Positions 55,667-64,000 of a stretch of DNA of 64,000 nt are shown here, piece by piece. The notes under the pieces are model-generated. The model had not been told where the DNA came from and made no database searches. It worked only from the letters and a program-made list of their open reading frames with translations. The DNA is taken from NCBI RefSeq assembly GCF_007743815.1, contig NZ_CP036265.1, forward strand, positions 1 to 64,000, in the 5' to 3' direction. Made by a program: the position numbers and the translations under genes. The stretch's first letter is position 1; each line of letters opens with the position of its first letter. The stretch comes from Alienimonas californiensis. GTDB lineage: Bacteria; Planctomycetota; Planctomycetia; Planctomycetales; Planctomycetaceae.

Positions 55667-56851
55667 TTGCCCCTCCCCGATCCCGTTCCCCAGCCGGCCT
55701 CCGCGGCCGATCGCCCGCGACCGGCCGACCCGCGGCCCTCCGCCGACGGGCTGGAAGCTCTGCCGCCGGAGTTCGTCAACATTCAACCCGGCGGCGGTCG
55801 GGTGATGAGCCTCGAACTGGCCTGGGGCGCCGTCCGCCGGGCCTACCTGCGGACGTTCCGCCGCGGCTACGTGAAGCGGATGGCCGCCTGCCGGAAGGGG
55901 GAACGGAACCCGGCGCCGCACGACATCCTCGATCCGCGGGACGCCAAGTTCTACGAGAACCAGCCCGGCGGCTGGCATTGGGACGCCGAGGACGACCCCT
56001 TCACCTGGCGGAATCACCTCGGCTTCGCCCGCTGGGGCCTCGCCGAACTGCTGGTCTTCAGCGTGATGTGGTTCGCCCCGCTGGCGCTGTGGGCCGCCGT
56101 CTTTGCGGGGCGAGACGACTTTGACCTTTCCGAGTACTGGGACGGCACGATCACGCCGGAGAGCGTCTGGTTCTGGTTCGGGGTGGTCAGCCTCGTGCCG
56201 GGGGCGCTGTGCGTGTGGTTCTTCCGCGACCCGCCGCGGTCGATCCCCGACGAGCCCGGCGTAGTCGTCAGCCCGGCGGACGGCACGATCGCCGAGGTGG
56301 CGAAGGTGGACTACCACCCCTTCCTCGACGGTCCGGCGGTGCGGGTGGGCATCTTCCTGAGCATCTTCAACGTCCACGTGAACCGCTGGCCGCAGGCGGC
56401 CCGGGTGGTGGGCATCGACTACCACCCCGGCAAGTACCTCGACGCCCGCGACCCGGCGAGCGTCACGGAGAACGAACAGGCCCACCTCCGGCTGGAAACG
56501 ACCGATCCCGCGGACGGCCCGCCCCGCCGCATGGTGCTGCACGCAATCGCCGGCGCCGTCGCCCGGCGGATCGTGTGCATCCTCAAACCCGGCGACGTGA
56601 AGCCGCGGGGGGCGCGGATCGGGATGATCAAACTGGGCAGCCGCACCGAACTGCTGCTGCCGGACGAACCCGGACTGATGGTGCGGGTGAAGGTCGGCCA
56701 GAAGGTACTCGGCGGCAAAACGGAGTTGGCCGCCTACATGGTGGACGACGCCCTGACCGGCGAGGCGACCGATTCCTTCCCGCCGCTCACCACCCGGATG
56801 CCGGCCGCCGAGACCCCTGAGGCCCCCCCCGTCCCAGGCGACCGGCCATGA
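55667..56851 (+). CDS. psd: Phosphatidylserine decarboxylase-type proenzyme
   Basis: 394 aa from a TTG at 55667; ATG at 55805 would remove 46 residues, but the segment with ALPPEFVNIQPGGG looks conserved in related planctomycete proteins, so the longer form was kept. Two membrane segments lie near residues 125-147 and 165-185. FFRDPPRSIP, VVSPADGTIAEV, FLSIFNVHVNRWP and the autocleavage/pyruvoyl motif IKLGSRTELLLP (Gly324-Ser325) identify a short-type Psd. The enzyme makes phosphatidylethanolamine. It overlaps pssA by 4 nt (ATGA), so precursor and product enzymes are coupled. Confidence 0.93.
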   Translation: MPLPDPVPQPASAADRPRPADPRPSADGLEALPPEFVNIQPGGGRVMSLELAWGAVRRAYLRTFRRGYVKRMAACRKGERNPAPHDILDPRDAKFYENQPGGWHWDAEDDPFTWRNHLGFARWGLAELLVFSVMWFAPLALWAAVFAGRDDFDLSEYWDGTITPESVWFWFGVVSLVPGALCVWFFRDPPRSIPDEPGVVVSPADGTIAEVAKVDYHPFLDGPAVRVGIFLSIFNVHVNRWPQAARVVGIDYHPGKYLDARDPASVTENEQAHLRLETTDPADGPPRRMVLHAIAGAVARRIVCILKPGDVKPRGARIGMIKLGSRTELLLPDEPGLMVRVKVGQKVLGGKTELAAYMVDDALTGEATDSFPPLTTRMPAAETPEAPPVPGDRP

Positions 56852-57819
56852 GCACGCAGCCAGAACCGGGCGCCGCCGGGGCGGACGAACCCCTCGAAAC
56901 GCCGCCGGTCATGACGCCGGGCGGACGGCCGAAGCGGCGCGCCCGGCTGATCGCCGTGCTGCCGACCCTGCTGACGCTGGGCAACGCGGCGTGCGGCTTC
57001 GCGGCGATCACCATCGCCGCCAAGGTGCAGGCCGTGGGGCTGGGGGAGATCCCCGCCGACGAAGCGGCCGGCGGGCACCTGTTCGTCGCCGCCCTGCTGA
57101 TCTTCGCCGCGATGGTCTTCGACGCCTTCGACGGCTCGGCGGCCCGATTGCTCGGCCAGAGCAGCGAACTGGGCGCCCAACTGGACAGCCTGTGCGACGC
57201 CCTGTCCTTCGGCGTGGCCCCGGCGTTTCTGATGCTCCAACTCGTCAATCACACCTTCGCGGCCCAGGGCGATCTGTGGTTCGAATGGCCCGGCCGGGTG
57301 CTGTGGGGCTGCGCGGTGCTGTTCGTGCTGTGCGCGATCCTGCGACTGGCCCGCTTCAACGTGGAGACCGACGAGGAGGACGACCACACCCTGTTCCGCG
57401 GCCTGCCGAGCCCGGCGGCGGCGGCGGTGGTGGCCGGCGTGCCGCTGGCGATCCGCGGGCTCAACGACATGCTGCTGGGCGAACGCGGGCGGTTCGACTG
57501 GAGCGCCGACGTCGCCGGCGTCGTGCTGGTGTTTATCAAGCTCGGCCTGCCGATCGTGACGCTGCTGGCGGCGGGGCTGATGGTCTCCCGCGTGCGGTAT
57601 CCGCACGTCGTCAATCAGTTCGCCCGCGGCAAACGCAGCCCGTGGTTCTTCGTCAAATTGCTGTTCGCCGCGGTGACGGTGGTGGTGTTTCAGGAGTTCG
57701 CCATCCCCCTGATCGCCCTCTGGTTCGCCTTCAGCCACCCGATCCGGGCCCTGTGGCGCCGGGAAGACGTGACCCCGCCCAGCGACCCCGCCACGGACTA
57801 CCCCGCCCCGGCGATTTGA
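56848..57819 (+). CDS. pssA: CDP-diacylglycerol-serine O-phosphatidyltransferase
   Basis: 323 aa integral membrane CDP-alcohol phosphotransferase that makes phosphatidylserine. The signature is complete: FDAFDGSAARLLGQSSELGA followed by QLDSLCDALSFGVAPA, giving DGxxAR-x8-GxxxDxxxD. Seven or so hydrophobic segments follow, and a Pro-rich tail ends the protein. Its product is the substrate of Psd, encoded just upstream with a 4-nt overlap. The 57830 gene follows after 10 bp and probably belongs to the same operon. Confidence 0.96.
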   Translation: MSTQPEPGAAGADEPLETPPVMTPGGRPKRRARLIAVLPTLLTLGNAACGFAAITIAAKVQAVGLGEIPADEAAGGHLFVAALLIFAAMVFDAFDGSAARLLGQSSELGAQLDSLCDALSFGVAPAFLMLQLVNHTFAAQGDLWFEWPGRVLWGCAVLFVLCAILRLARFNVETDEEDDHTLFRGLPSPAAAAVVAGVPLAIRGLNDMLLGERGRFDWSADVAGVVLVFIKLGLPIVTLLAAGLMVSRVRYPHVVNQFARGKRSPWFFVKLLFAAVTVVVFQEFAIPLIALWFAFSHPIRALWRREDVTPPSDPATDYPAPAI

Positions 57820-57829
57820 GCCCGGCACG

Positions 57830-58387
57830 ATGAGCCGCCGCAAAGAGCGACAGCGCCGCCGCGACGCGGACTCCGTTCACGCCACGCGGCCGGAGAACCC
57901 GCCGCACCCCGCCGTGCTGGCGCTGTCGGAGAAGTTCGGCCCGCCGAAGATCAACCTGCGGCAGGCGGAGTTGCTCGACGGCTACGGATACAACCAGGGC
58001 GAATACGCCCAGCGTCCGATCGCCCACAACATGCCGTGGCACGTCTCGCGGGAGGACCTGGACTACTACTGGTCGGTGTTCTCGTTCATGTCCGACGAGC
58101 CCGGCAGCCTGCTGTTCTACCTCTACCCGGTCGCGTTGGAGTTCGAACGCGACCCGGCGTTGGACGCCTCGGACGGACTCCTCTACGTCCTGGACATGAA
58201 CTATTCCGCGCTCCAGCCCTTATTGCGGGAGGCTGAAGACGCCGCAGCGTTTGCGGAGGGGCTGAACTGGATGTTGACCGTCGGCGGTCCGGACGGGGCG
58301 GCGTTCTGGCAGTGCCCGAACCTGATCCCGCTGTTGACGGGGGAACACGCCGAGCGGGTCCGCCTGCAAGCTCAGCGACGGGCCTGA
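57830..58387 (+). CDS. Hypothetical protein, third gene of the psd-pssA operon
   Basis: 185 aa, soluble, family not recognised. It has a basic N-terminus (MSRRKERQRRR), then FGPPKINLRQAELLDGYGYN and PWHVSREDLDYYWSVFSFMS, suggesting a helical fold with aromatic clusters. No catalytic motif is evident. Its 10-bp spacing after pssA points to co-expression with phospholipid synthesis. Its 3' end overlaps the convergent CBS gene by 16 bp. Confidence 0.7.
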   Translation: MSRRKERQRRRDADSVHATRPENPPHPAVLALSEKFGPPKINLRQAELLDGYGYNQGEYAQRPIAHNMPWHVSREDLDYYWSVFSFMSDEPGSLLFYLYPVALEFERDPALDASDGLLYVLDMNYSALQPLLREAEDAAAFAEGLNWMLTVGGPDGAAFWQCPNLIPLLTGEHAERVRLQAQRRA

Positions 58388-58953
58388 TCGGCCCGCACCC
58401 CGGCCCGGCGGGTGAGGAACCGCGGGGCGGGAGGGCCGACGGGCTCGACGGGTGCCGCGGCGGGGGCGGCGGCGGTTTGGGGGCGGGGCGTCGGTTGGAC
58501 GCCGGCCGCGGAGGCGATGCGGCGGACGCCGTGCACCAGGGCCAGCACGTCGTTGCGGGTCAGTTCGCCGATCAGCACGCCGGCCCTTGTCACCGGCAGG
58601 CGGGTTTCCCCGCCGCGGCCCAGCCGCACGACGGCCGCGGCGGCGTCGGAGGACTCGTCCAGCGGGGCGACCGGCTCCGACAGCGCCGACAGCGGCCGTT
58701 CGCCCGGCACGCCGCGGAGTTCCGCCCGCAGCAGCGCCTCGTTCGTCGCCTGCCCGGCCAGGCGACCGTCCGGCGTGGTCAGCCAGATGCGGTCCACGTT
58801 CTCCCGCAGCACGGCGTGCACCGCCAGCGACAGCGAGGTCCCGGCGGAGAGCGTCGGCCCCGGCGGGCTCATCACCTCCCGCACGGAGATCCACGGAGCG
58901 CCGGACAGCGGAGTCCCGAACGGCGGAACGGCGTCGGGGGTGCGATCGGACAT
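58372..58953 (-). CDS. CBS-domain pair protein
   Basis: 193 aa from the ATG at 58953. Two CBS motifs: ISVREVMSPPGPTLSAGTSL to the IWLTTPDGRLAGQATNEALL end of the first, and VRLGRGGETRLPVTRAGVLI to GELTRNDVLALVHGV in the second. CBS pairs bind adenine nucleotides or SAM and regulate partner proteins; no catalytic domain is attached. The C-terminal ~50 residues are Pro/Ala-rich. A second CBS protein starts beyond the right edge of the window. Confidence 0.87.
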   Translation of the reverse strand: MSDRTPDAVPPFGTPLSGAPWISVREVMSPPGPTLSAGTSLSLAVHAVLRENVDRIWLTTPDGRLAGQATNEALLRAELRGVPGERPLSALSEPVAPLDESSDAAAAVVRLGRGGETRLPVTRAGVLIGELTRNDVLALVHGVRRIASAAGVQPTPRPQTAAAPAAAPVEPVGPPAPRFLTRRAGVRADQARR

Positions 58954-59133
58954 CGGCGGGAACCGGGGGCTGCGGGAACGGGGCCGTGCCCAGAGACTCC
59001 CCCGTCCCGCCGACCGGGGCGGCGTTTGTTCGTCTGCGAAGCGGCCCATCCGCCCGCCTACCGGTCCGGTCGCTCCGGTCCCGAAAGAGAAACGGGACGC
59101 TTCACCGCCGCCAAGGTTCACCGCCGCCAAAGC

Positions 59134-60279
59134 TCACCGCCACAGGGCCTCGTTCGTCCACGGTTCGGCGACGGCCCGCAGGTAGGGCGGGGCGGCGGCG
59201 AGGCCCATGTGGCCGGTGCGGTGCCAGGACAGTTCGGCGTCCCACGCCGCGGCGAGGCGTTCGATCGCGGCGTTCGGCACGAAGCGGTCGTAGAGCCCGG
59301 CGTGCAGCATCACCCGGTTCGGTCCGCCCCCGGCCGGGTCGGACGGGTCGCCGTCTGCTGGGTCGCGGGGCACGGGCCGGGGGAACGCGGCGGGACGGAT
59401 CGACGCCGCCACCGGCGCCAGTTCCGCAAGGGCCGCGGAGCCCAGCCGCAGGTTCCGCCGGGCCGCCCGCACGATCGCCCCGCCGTCGGTCAGGGCGAGC
59501 AGCAGGTCCGCCGCCGGACAGACGCCGCACACCCACCGCGGGCCGTTCGGAACCTCGTCCCTCCAGACCGAACCCAGCAGCGCCGCGGTTTGCAGCACGG
59601 TCCACCCGCCGAAGCTGATGCCCGCCAGCCCGACGCCCCCCGGGTATTCGCCGCTCTCGGCCAGCCCGCGATAGGCGGTCGCCGCGTCTCGCACCGCCTG
59701 CCGCAACACGCTGAGCAAGTGCGGCAGATCGCCCCCGAGGATCAGTTGGCCGGGCCGGAAGCCCTCCGGCGTGCGGCGGTGGTTGAAGGGCAGGTCGATC
59801 GTCGCCACGTCGATCCCCGCCGGGCAGCAGGTCCGGGCGAAGGCCCGCATGTTGCCGAAGCTGGCCTGCATCACCCCGTCGATCGCCAGCACGACGCGGC
59901 GGGGTCCCTCGACCCGCTCGGCCCGCCACAGCCGGCCGCGGACCTCGTTGTTGAGGGCGAACTCCGTCACCTCCGTCGAGGGGAAGGCGAAGTCGAAGGC
60001 GCGATCGCAGCCCGGCACTCGGTCCGCCTCCACGACCGGCGGCGGCACGGCGGAGAGCGCCGGGTTCGCCCCCGCCGGGGCCGCTCCGAAGACCGTCGCC
60101 GGATCGCCGGAGAGCAGCGCCGCCGCGTCCGCCCCGCTGGCCGATCCGAGTTGCGGCGGGCGGTGGCGATAACGCATCACCCCGTACAGCAGGCCCAGCC
60201 CGGCGAACTCGTCCGACAGGTGGGAGGCGAGGCGGCGCAACACCCGGTCGATCTTCCGCGAAACCGGCTCCGGACCCAA
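59134..60279 (-). CDS. Alpha/beta hydrolase family protein
   Basis: 381 aa open frame starting at TTG; a shorter form is possible. The nucleophile elbow is VGLAGISFGGWTVLQTA. RVVLAIDGVMQASFGNMRAF is the oxyanion-hole region, GLYDRFVPNAAIERLA probably holds the catalytic Asp, and WHRTGHMGLAAAPP the His. This layout resembles a DUF2048-like/ABHD18-type hydrolase group. The substrate is unknown. It has no signal peptide and is divergent from plsC. Confidence 0.8.
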   Translation of the reverse strand: MGPEPVSRKIDRVLRRLASHLSDEFAGLGLLYGVMRYRHRPPQLGSASGADAAALLSGDPATVFGAAPAGANPALSAVPPPVVEADRVPGCDRAFDFAFPSTEVTEFALNNEVRGRLWRAERVEGPRRVVLAIDGVMQASFGNMRAFARTCCPAGIDVATIDLPFNHRRTPEGFRPGQLILGGDLPHLLSVLRQAVRDAATAYRGLAESGEYPGGVGLAGISFGGWTVLQTAALLGSVWRDEVPNGPRWVCGVCPAADLLLALTDGGAIVRAARRNLRLGSAALAELAPVAASIRPAAFPRPVPRDPADGDPSDPAGGGPNRVMLHAGLYDRFVPNAAIERLAAAWDAELSWHRTGHMGLAAAPPYLRAVAEPWTNEALWR

Positions 60280-60383
60280 GCGGCGCTGTTTCGCCCCTCC
60301 TTCCTTTAGGGGTCCCGGCGTGGAGCGACGACCGATCTGACGTTAGAACCCGCTGTCCCCCGTTCCCGCGTGCTGTTCGATCC

Positions 60384-61235
60384 GTGTTTGAGCCCGCCCT
60401 GATTGCGACGATCGGCGGGGCGCTCCTGCTGTCAGCGGTCGCCGCCGTCTGGGTGTGGCGCCGTTCCGGCCGCTCTCCGCACGGGCGGCTCGTCTGGCTC
60501 CTGTACGTCCTGGCGATCCCGCTGACCGGCGGGCTGTGGCGGACAACCCGCAACACGCCCTGCCCCTTCCCCCGCGGCCCCTCCCGGCCCGGCGACGGCG
60601 ACGAACCCTCGCCCACCGCAGCCCTGATCGTCGCCAACCACCGCGGCCCCGGCGACCCGATGCTGCTGTGGAGCCGTCACGCCGACGCCCCGGAGCAGAT
60701 CCGCCCGATCGCCTTCCTGATGGCCCGGGAGCTGTACGACGTCCCCCGGCTGAAGTGGTTCTACGACGCCCTCGACACGATCCCCGTCACCCGCAGCGGC
60801 CGGGACATGAAGGCGGTCAAGGTGGCGTTGAAGCGCTTGAAGGACGGCGGCCTGGTGGGGCTGTTCCCGGAGGGCGGCATCAATCACAACCCGGACCGCC
60901 TCCGTCCGGCGACGCCCGGCGCCGCGTTCCTCGCCCTCGCCACGGACGCCCCGGTGTTCCCGGTGGGCCTGCGGAACGTGCCCCGAGGCAAAAACATCTA
61001 CACCGCCCTGCTGAAGCCGGCCCGGGCGGAGATCCACTACGGCGAGCCGGTGGACCTGTCCGACCTGCGGGGCCAGAAGAAGACGCCGGCCGTGCTGGCC
61101 GAGGCGACGGAGCGAATCATGCGCCGCGTCGCCGACCTCGCCGGCGAGGAATACGGCGGCCTGGAGGGCGACGGCGTAGCAACTCCCGGAGACGCGGCAG
61201 CCGCCACCGTCGCGGCGCCCGCCCAGGCGGCGTGA
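60384..61235 (+). CDS. 1-acylglycerol-3-phosphate acyltransferase (PlsC-like)
   Basis: 283 aa, GTG start. One N-terminal TM near residues 5-26 and a second hydrophobic stretch near 36-50. Catalytic motif I is NHRGPGD (HX4D: His86 and Asp91). IPVTRSGRDMKAVK is motif II and LVGLFPEGGINHNPD motif III. PVGLRNVP fits motif IV. It would acylate lysophosphatidic acid to phosphatidic acid, upstream of the CDP-DAG used by pssA at 56.8 kb. The C-terminus is Ala-rich and variable. Confidence 0.92.
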   Translation: MFEPALIATIGGALLLSAVAAVWVWRRSGRSPHGRLVWLLYVLAIPLTGGLWRTTRNTPCPFPRGPSRPGDGDEPSPTAALIVANHRGPGDPMLLWSRHADAPEQIRPIAFLMARELYDVPRLKWFYDALDTIPVTRSGRDMKAVKVALKRLKDGGLVGLFPEGGINHNPDRLRPATPGAAFLALATDAPVFPVGLRNVPRGKNIYTALLKPARAEIHYGEPVDLSDLRGQKKTPAVLAEATERIMRRVADLAGEEYGGLEGDGVATPGDAAAATVAAPAQAA

Positions 61236-61281
61236 CGGAACCGTCGCCGGACGTTGGCTGCGGCACGTTCGCGGCCGCAGG

Positions 61282-61983
61282 TCACGGAGCCCGGAGCATT
61301 TCGATCAGGCTGCGGATGGGGACCTCGCGGTCGGTCACGCGGACGCTGAGGCGGCGGATCGCCCCGGCTTCGCCGCCGTCGAAGTGCAGTTCGTTGTCGC
61401 CCTCGGTCAGGTCGCCCAGCAGCAGGTTCACCGTGCCGGCCTCGTCGTTGTCGAACAGGTCGCTGTCCCAGACCCGCACCGTCAGCACGCCGGCGGAGCC
61501 GTCCGTGGCCGGCGGCGGGGCGTTTTCCCCCTTCCCCCGCTTCGGAGCCGGGGGGGTGCGGATCACGGCGCCGTTGTTCAACGCTTGGCCGAGGTCCACG
61601 TTCCCGCCGTTCTGCACGCTGTTCCAGACGTCCACGTTGATCGCCTCCCAGCGGCCGATCAGCGTGTCCTCGGCGACGGGGGAGGTGAAGATGACGTTGC
61701 CCCGCCAGGAGAGGTCGTAGGCGAGGTCCGGGCCGTCGTCGAAGCCGCGTTCCCACGTCTTGTCCCCCGGCCCCTTCGGGGCGACCTCCACGGCCCGGAT
61801 CAGCACGACGTAATCGTGGTCCGGTTTCAGCGGGGCGGTCTCCGGCGGGGCGAAGGGGTCCGGGGGGGCGGCTCGATCGGCGGCCGGCGTGGGCGGGGGC
61901 AGGTAGGTCACGCCGACCCACGCGGCCCCGACCACCAGACCGATCGCACAGACCGCGGCCAGCCACGGGAGAACGGTCTTCAC
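61282..61983 (-). CDS. Membrane-anchored protein with C2-like domain
   Basis: 233 aa from the GTG at 61983; another GTG at 62019 is possible. A single TM near residues 5-26 (WLAAVCAIGLVVGAAWVGVTYL) is followed by a Pro-rich linker. The exported part has VLTVRVWDSDLFDNDEAGTV, which matches the calcium-binding loop pattern of C2 domains (DxDxxDxDE), and a second half with GEAGAIRRLSVRVTDRE. Probably an envelope protein binding Ca2+ or lipid; this is inference. Confidence 0.65.
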   Translation of the reverse strand: MKTVLPWLAAVCAIGLVVGAAWVGVTYLPPPTPAADRAAPPDPFAPPETAPLKPDHDYVVLIRAVEVAPKGPGDKTWERGFDDGPDLAYDLSWRGNVIFTSPVAEDTLIGRWEAINVDVWNSVQNGGNVDLGQALNNGAVIRTPPAPKRGKGENAPPPATDGSAGVLTVRVWDSDLFDNDEAGTVNLLLGDLTEGDNELHFDGGEAGAIRRLSVRVTDREVPIRSLIEMLRAP

Positions 61984-62092
61984 AGCGGCGGCTCCAGGAC
62001 GGAAGGACGGCGGGGGCACAGTGTACGGCGACCGCCCGCCCCCGACGGGAACGGCGGCGCCGACGGGGGATACGCCCGCCGCCGCGTTTGGT

Positions 62093-63703
62093 TCACTCCG
62101 ACCGCCGCTCGATGACCCAATCGTGACCGGAGGGCGTCGTCAGGACGCCGGATTCGTCCATCAACAGCGGCGTCCGCTCCCCGGTGCGTGGGTCGATCCG
62201 CAGCCACGGCCCGACGGCGGCCACCGCGGCGGCGGAGAGCGTCACCGGCCCGCCCGTCGGCGTGTAGATCACGGACCACTTCCCGTCCGGCGTCTGGGCG
62301 GCGGCGACGAAGGCGGCGGGGTCGTCGCCCTGCTTGGCGATCAGGCCCGGCGCCGGCCGCAGTTCGGTCCAAGGGCCGGCGTCGAGGAACCGTCGCAGCA
62401 CGCCCATGTCCTCGGCCCCTTCCGCATTGAGGGCGTCGCTCCACGGGCCGGCCCGCAGCTTGCCGTGGCCCTCCACCGGGCCGGCCTGGGCGTTCCAGAC
62501 CCAGCCGGCGTTATGGCCGTAGGAGACGCCCGCCGGCGGGGCGATCAGCACGCTCCACCACGCCGCCCGGCGGACGGCGCCGGCGTCGTGCGGCACGCCG
62601 GTCTTATAGGCGGGAATGGCCTCGTAGTTCGGTTCGAGGTTGATCAGCGGCATCTCCAAGTCCCGCCACTCGGCCGCGGACCGCCGGTGGGTCAGCCATT
62701 TCAGGTCGTCGTCGGAGGCCCCGTGGCCGCTCTGGTAGCCGACGAAATCGAACCACGGCTCCTCCGCGTAGGGTTCGAAAATCCAGTTGCGGCCGGCCAT
62801 GTGCAGCGTGACCGGGCCGCGGCCGACGCCGCTGCCGTCGGATTCTCCCCCCGGGAACACGCCACGGCCGATCGTCTTCCAGCGGTCGGCGTCCGGGTAC
62901 TTGCCGTCCCCGCCCAGCAGCCAGACGCAGCCGTACGCCCCCCAGCGGGCCTTGAGATACCGGGCGGCGAGAACCGCGTCCGCCGGCGACCAGCTCACGC
63001 CGGGGTCGCCCTGCCCGATCGCCCACAGCAGCACCGGCGCCGGGGCCATGCCGCGGGCGGCGATCGCGGCGACCTTGGCGTCCATCGCCCGCAGCAGGTC
63101 GTGGTTCACCCCCGTCACCTTGCCGTCGGTCAGGGTGAAGGGTTTGACGGGCAGCCCCTCGTTCGCCCCGCGCCACTGCGTGCCGACGAACTGGATCGCG
63201 GTGAACCCCTGGGCCTTGCGCATCTCCAGGAAGCGGTCCCAGTCCTCCGGCTGCGACTTGAGCACGCCGTTCCAGGCGGTGTCGGCGAGGTAGAACCAGG
63301 GCGCCGGCTCCCCCGCCCCCTCGCCGCGGGGGCGGGCCCGGGTGAAGTGCCGGGTGCCGTCGCCGACCCGCGGCGGGCCGGGGCGGTCCGAGGGCACGCA
63401 GACGAACGCCCGCGGCCCGTCCGGCACGTTCAGGCCGTCGGCCTGCACCAGGTAGCTCCATTCCCCCACGGCGTCCGGGGCGAAGCGGGCCTTCCAGACC
63501 TCCCCCCCGTCCCAGAACAGATCGACGTTCGCCGTCCGCCCGTCCGGCCCGGTGAACGCGACCTGGGCCGAGACGCGCCGCAGCGGGTCCTCCGGCACCG
63601 GGCTGACGGACTGGGCGACTTCGAAGACGGCGCCCCGCTCCACGATCGGCGGGGCGGCGGCCAGCGAGGCCGCGACGAATAGCAGCGGGGTGAGCGTCGA
63701 CAT
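62093..63703 (-). CDS. Exported glycoside hydrolase-like protein (DUF5060/DUF4038 type)
   Basis: 536 aa from the ATG at 63703. A signal peptide covers residues 1-17 (LTPLLFVAASLAAAPP). The N-terminal beta-sandwich (AQVAFTGPDGRTANVDLFWD, VGEWSYLV) is like DUF5060. The (beta/alpha)8 part begins PWFYLADTAWNGVLKSQPED and has YGCVWLLGGDGKYPDADRWK and LINLEPNYEAIP, typical of DUF4038 glycosidases. The C-terminus has a beta domain (WSVIYTPTGGPVTL, WLRIDPRTGER). It probably acts on plant or algal polysaccharide; the substrate is unknown. Confidence 0.85.
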   Translation of the reverse strand: MSTLTPLLFVAASLAAAPPIVERGAVFEVAQSVSPVPEDPLRRVSAQVAFTGPDGRTANVDLFWDGGEVWKARFAPDAVGEWSYLVQADGLNVPDGPRAFVCVPSDRPGPPRVGDGTRHFTRARPRGEGAGEPAPWFYLADTAWNGVLKSQPEDWDRFLEMRKAQGFTAIQFVGTQWRGANEGLPVKPFTLTDGKVTGVNHDLLRAMDAKVAAIAARGMAPAPVLLWAIGQGDPGVSWSPADAVLAARYLKARWGAYGCVWLLGGDGKYPDADRWKTIGRGVFPGGESDGSGVGRGPVTLHMAGRNWIFEPYAEEPWFDFVGYQSGHGASDDDLKWLTHRRSAAEWRDLEMPLINLEPNYEAIPAYKTGVPHDAGAVRRAAWWSVLIAPPAGVSYGHNAGWVWNAQAGPVEGHGKLRAGPWSDALNAEGAEDMGVLRRFLDAGPWTELRPAPGLIAKQGDDPAAFVAAAQTPDGKWSVIYTPTGGPVTLSAAAVAAVGPWLRIDPRTGERTPLLMDESGVLTTPSGHDWVIERRSE

Positions 63704-63781
63704 GCCCCTATCATCAAGATTGCCCGAGCCGAGTCCATGAACTCGGCCGGGGCGCGCCTTGGGGGGAGGACGAGTCCGCAT

Positions 63782-64000
63782 CTACACCGGCACGGCGTCG
63801 TCGGCGGCCCGCACGCCGGAGAGGTACAGCGGCCGGGGCGTTTCCCGCTGCGGCTTGAAGGTGCCGAGGTCGTACGCCGCCCGCAGCACGTCGCGGCGGC
63901 TGACCTGACCGACGACCTCCGCCGTACCGTCGGCGTCCTCCCGCAGGACCGGCAGGCGGCGGAAGCGGCCCTCGTTGAACAGGTGAACCATCGTCAGCAG
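63782..64000 (-). CDS. CBS-domain protein, partial (runs off the right edge)
   Basis: The last 73 codons of a gene whose 5' part lies beyond the window. The visible end has MVHLFNEGRFRRLPVLRED and GQVSRRDVLRAAYDL, the pattern of a second CBS motif, followed by a short tail (RETPRPLYLSGV). It is similar in type to the CBS protein at 58.4 kb but not the same protein. It lies 78 bp downstream of nothing recognised on its own strand; the glycosidase gene follows it. Confidence 0.75.
   Translation of the reverse strand: MLTMVHLFNEGRFRRLPVLREDADGTAEVVGQVSRRDVLRAAYDLGTFKPQRETPRPLYLSGVRAADDAVPV

Overview
The window is 64 kb of very GC-rich bacterial chromosome. The gene content points to a planctomycete of the Planctomycetaceae type, perhaps Alienimonas-like; the genus is inference. 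Supporting families are two DUF1559 pilin-like proteins, a DUF1598-like secreted protein, a DUF1080 hydrolase, a Cys-type sulfatase with a formylglycine-generating enzyme (FGE) homologue, a membrane Ser/Thr kinase with a planctomycete-style N-terminus, and several hairpin repeats of a kind I recall from these genomes. No rRNA, tRNA or CRISPR array was recognised. Genes are short operons on both strands, and long antisense open frames are only a GC effect.

Region 1-16.6 kb: a divergent DnaA-like ATPase at the left edge, an ABC-F ATPase, an FGE homologue with a lipobox, DUF2062, DUF2071, gpmI, a thioredoxin-fold protein, DUF2238, DUF1080, the DUF1598-like protein, mutM and an orphan DNA methyltransferase. 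Region 16.6-29.1 kb: the kinase, corA, a sulfatase, an SDR with a coupled partner, a degenerate M24-like protein, a D12 adenine methyltransferase, and two Tad pilus genes (cpaE-like ATPase and cpaC-like secretin) without the rest of the locus.

Region 29.3-34.6 kb is a probable minus-strand operon: an adenylate-forming ligase, a translationally coupled pair (99-aa protein and clan AA aspartic-protease-like protein), an aldehyde dehydrogenase-fold reductase, and a GNAT acyltransferase fused to a class V aminotransferase. Together they look like an undescribed carboxylate-activation and reduction pathway. Region 34.8-43.4 kb: a STAS-like protein, a macrodomain protein, a methyltransferase, a zinc-ribbon protein, a FlgI-like plus HEAT-repeat lipoprotein, and smc.

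Region 43.3-47.9 kb holds the most striking structural signal. The last 170 bp of smc recur 2,087 bp downstream with three differences, all synonymous. The two copies flank a block with a DUF1559 gene and a small lipoprotein gene. A second lipoprotein gene and DUF1559 gene follow. This looks like a cassette that entered smc while carrying a replacement 3' end.

Region 48-52 kb: thiC, then a coupled ABC/AAA15-type ATPase and Toprim-like gene pair of lower GC content. It resembles the layout of OLD/PARIS-type phage-defence modules and is the best candidate for an undescribed system. Region 52-64 kb is mostly housekeeping: PqiA-like, a serine hydrolase, enolase, a psd-pssA phospholipid operon, plsC, CBS proteins, an alpha/beta hydrolase, a C2-like membrane protein and a DUF4038-type glycosidase.
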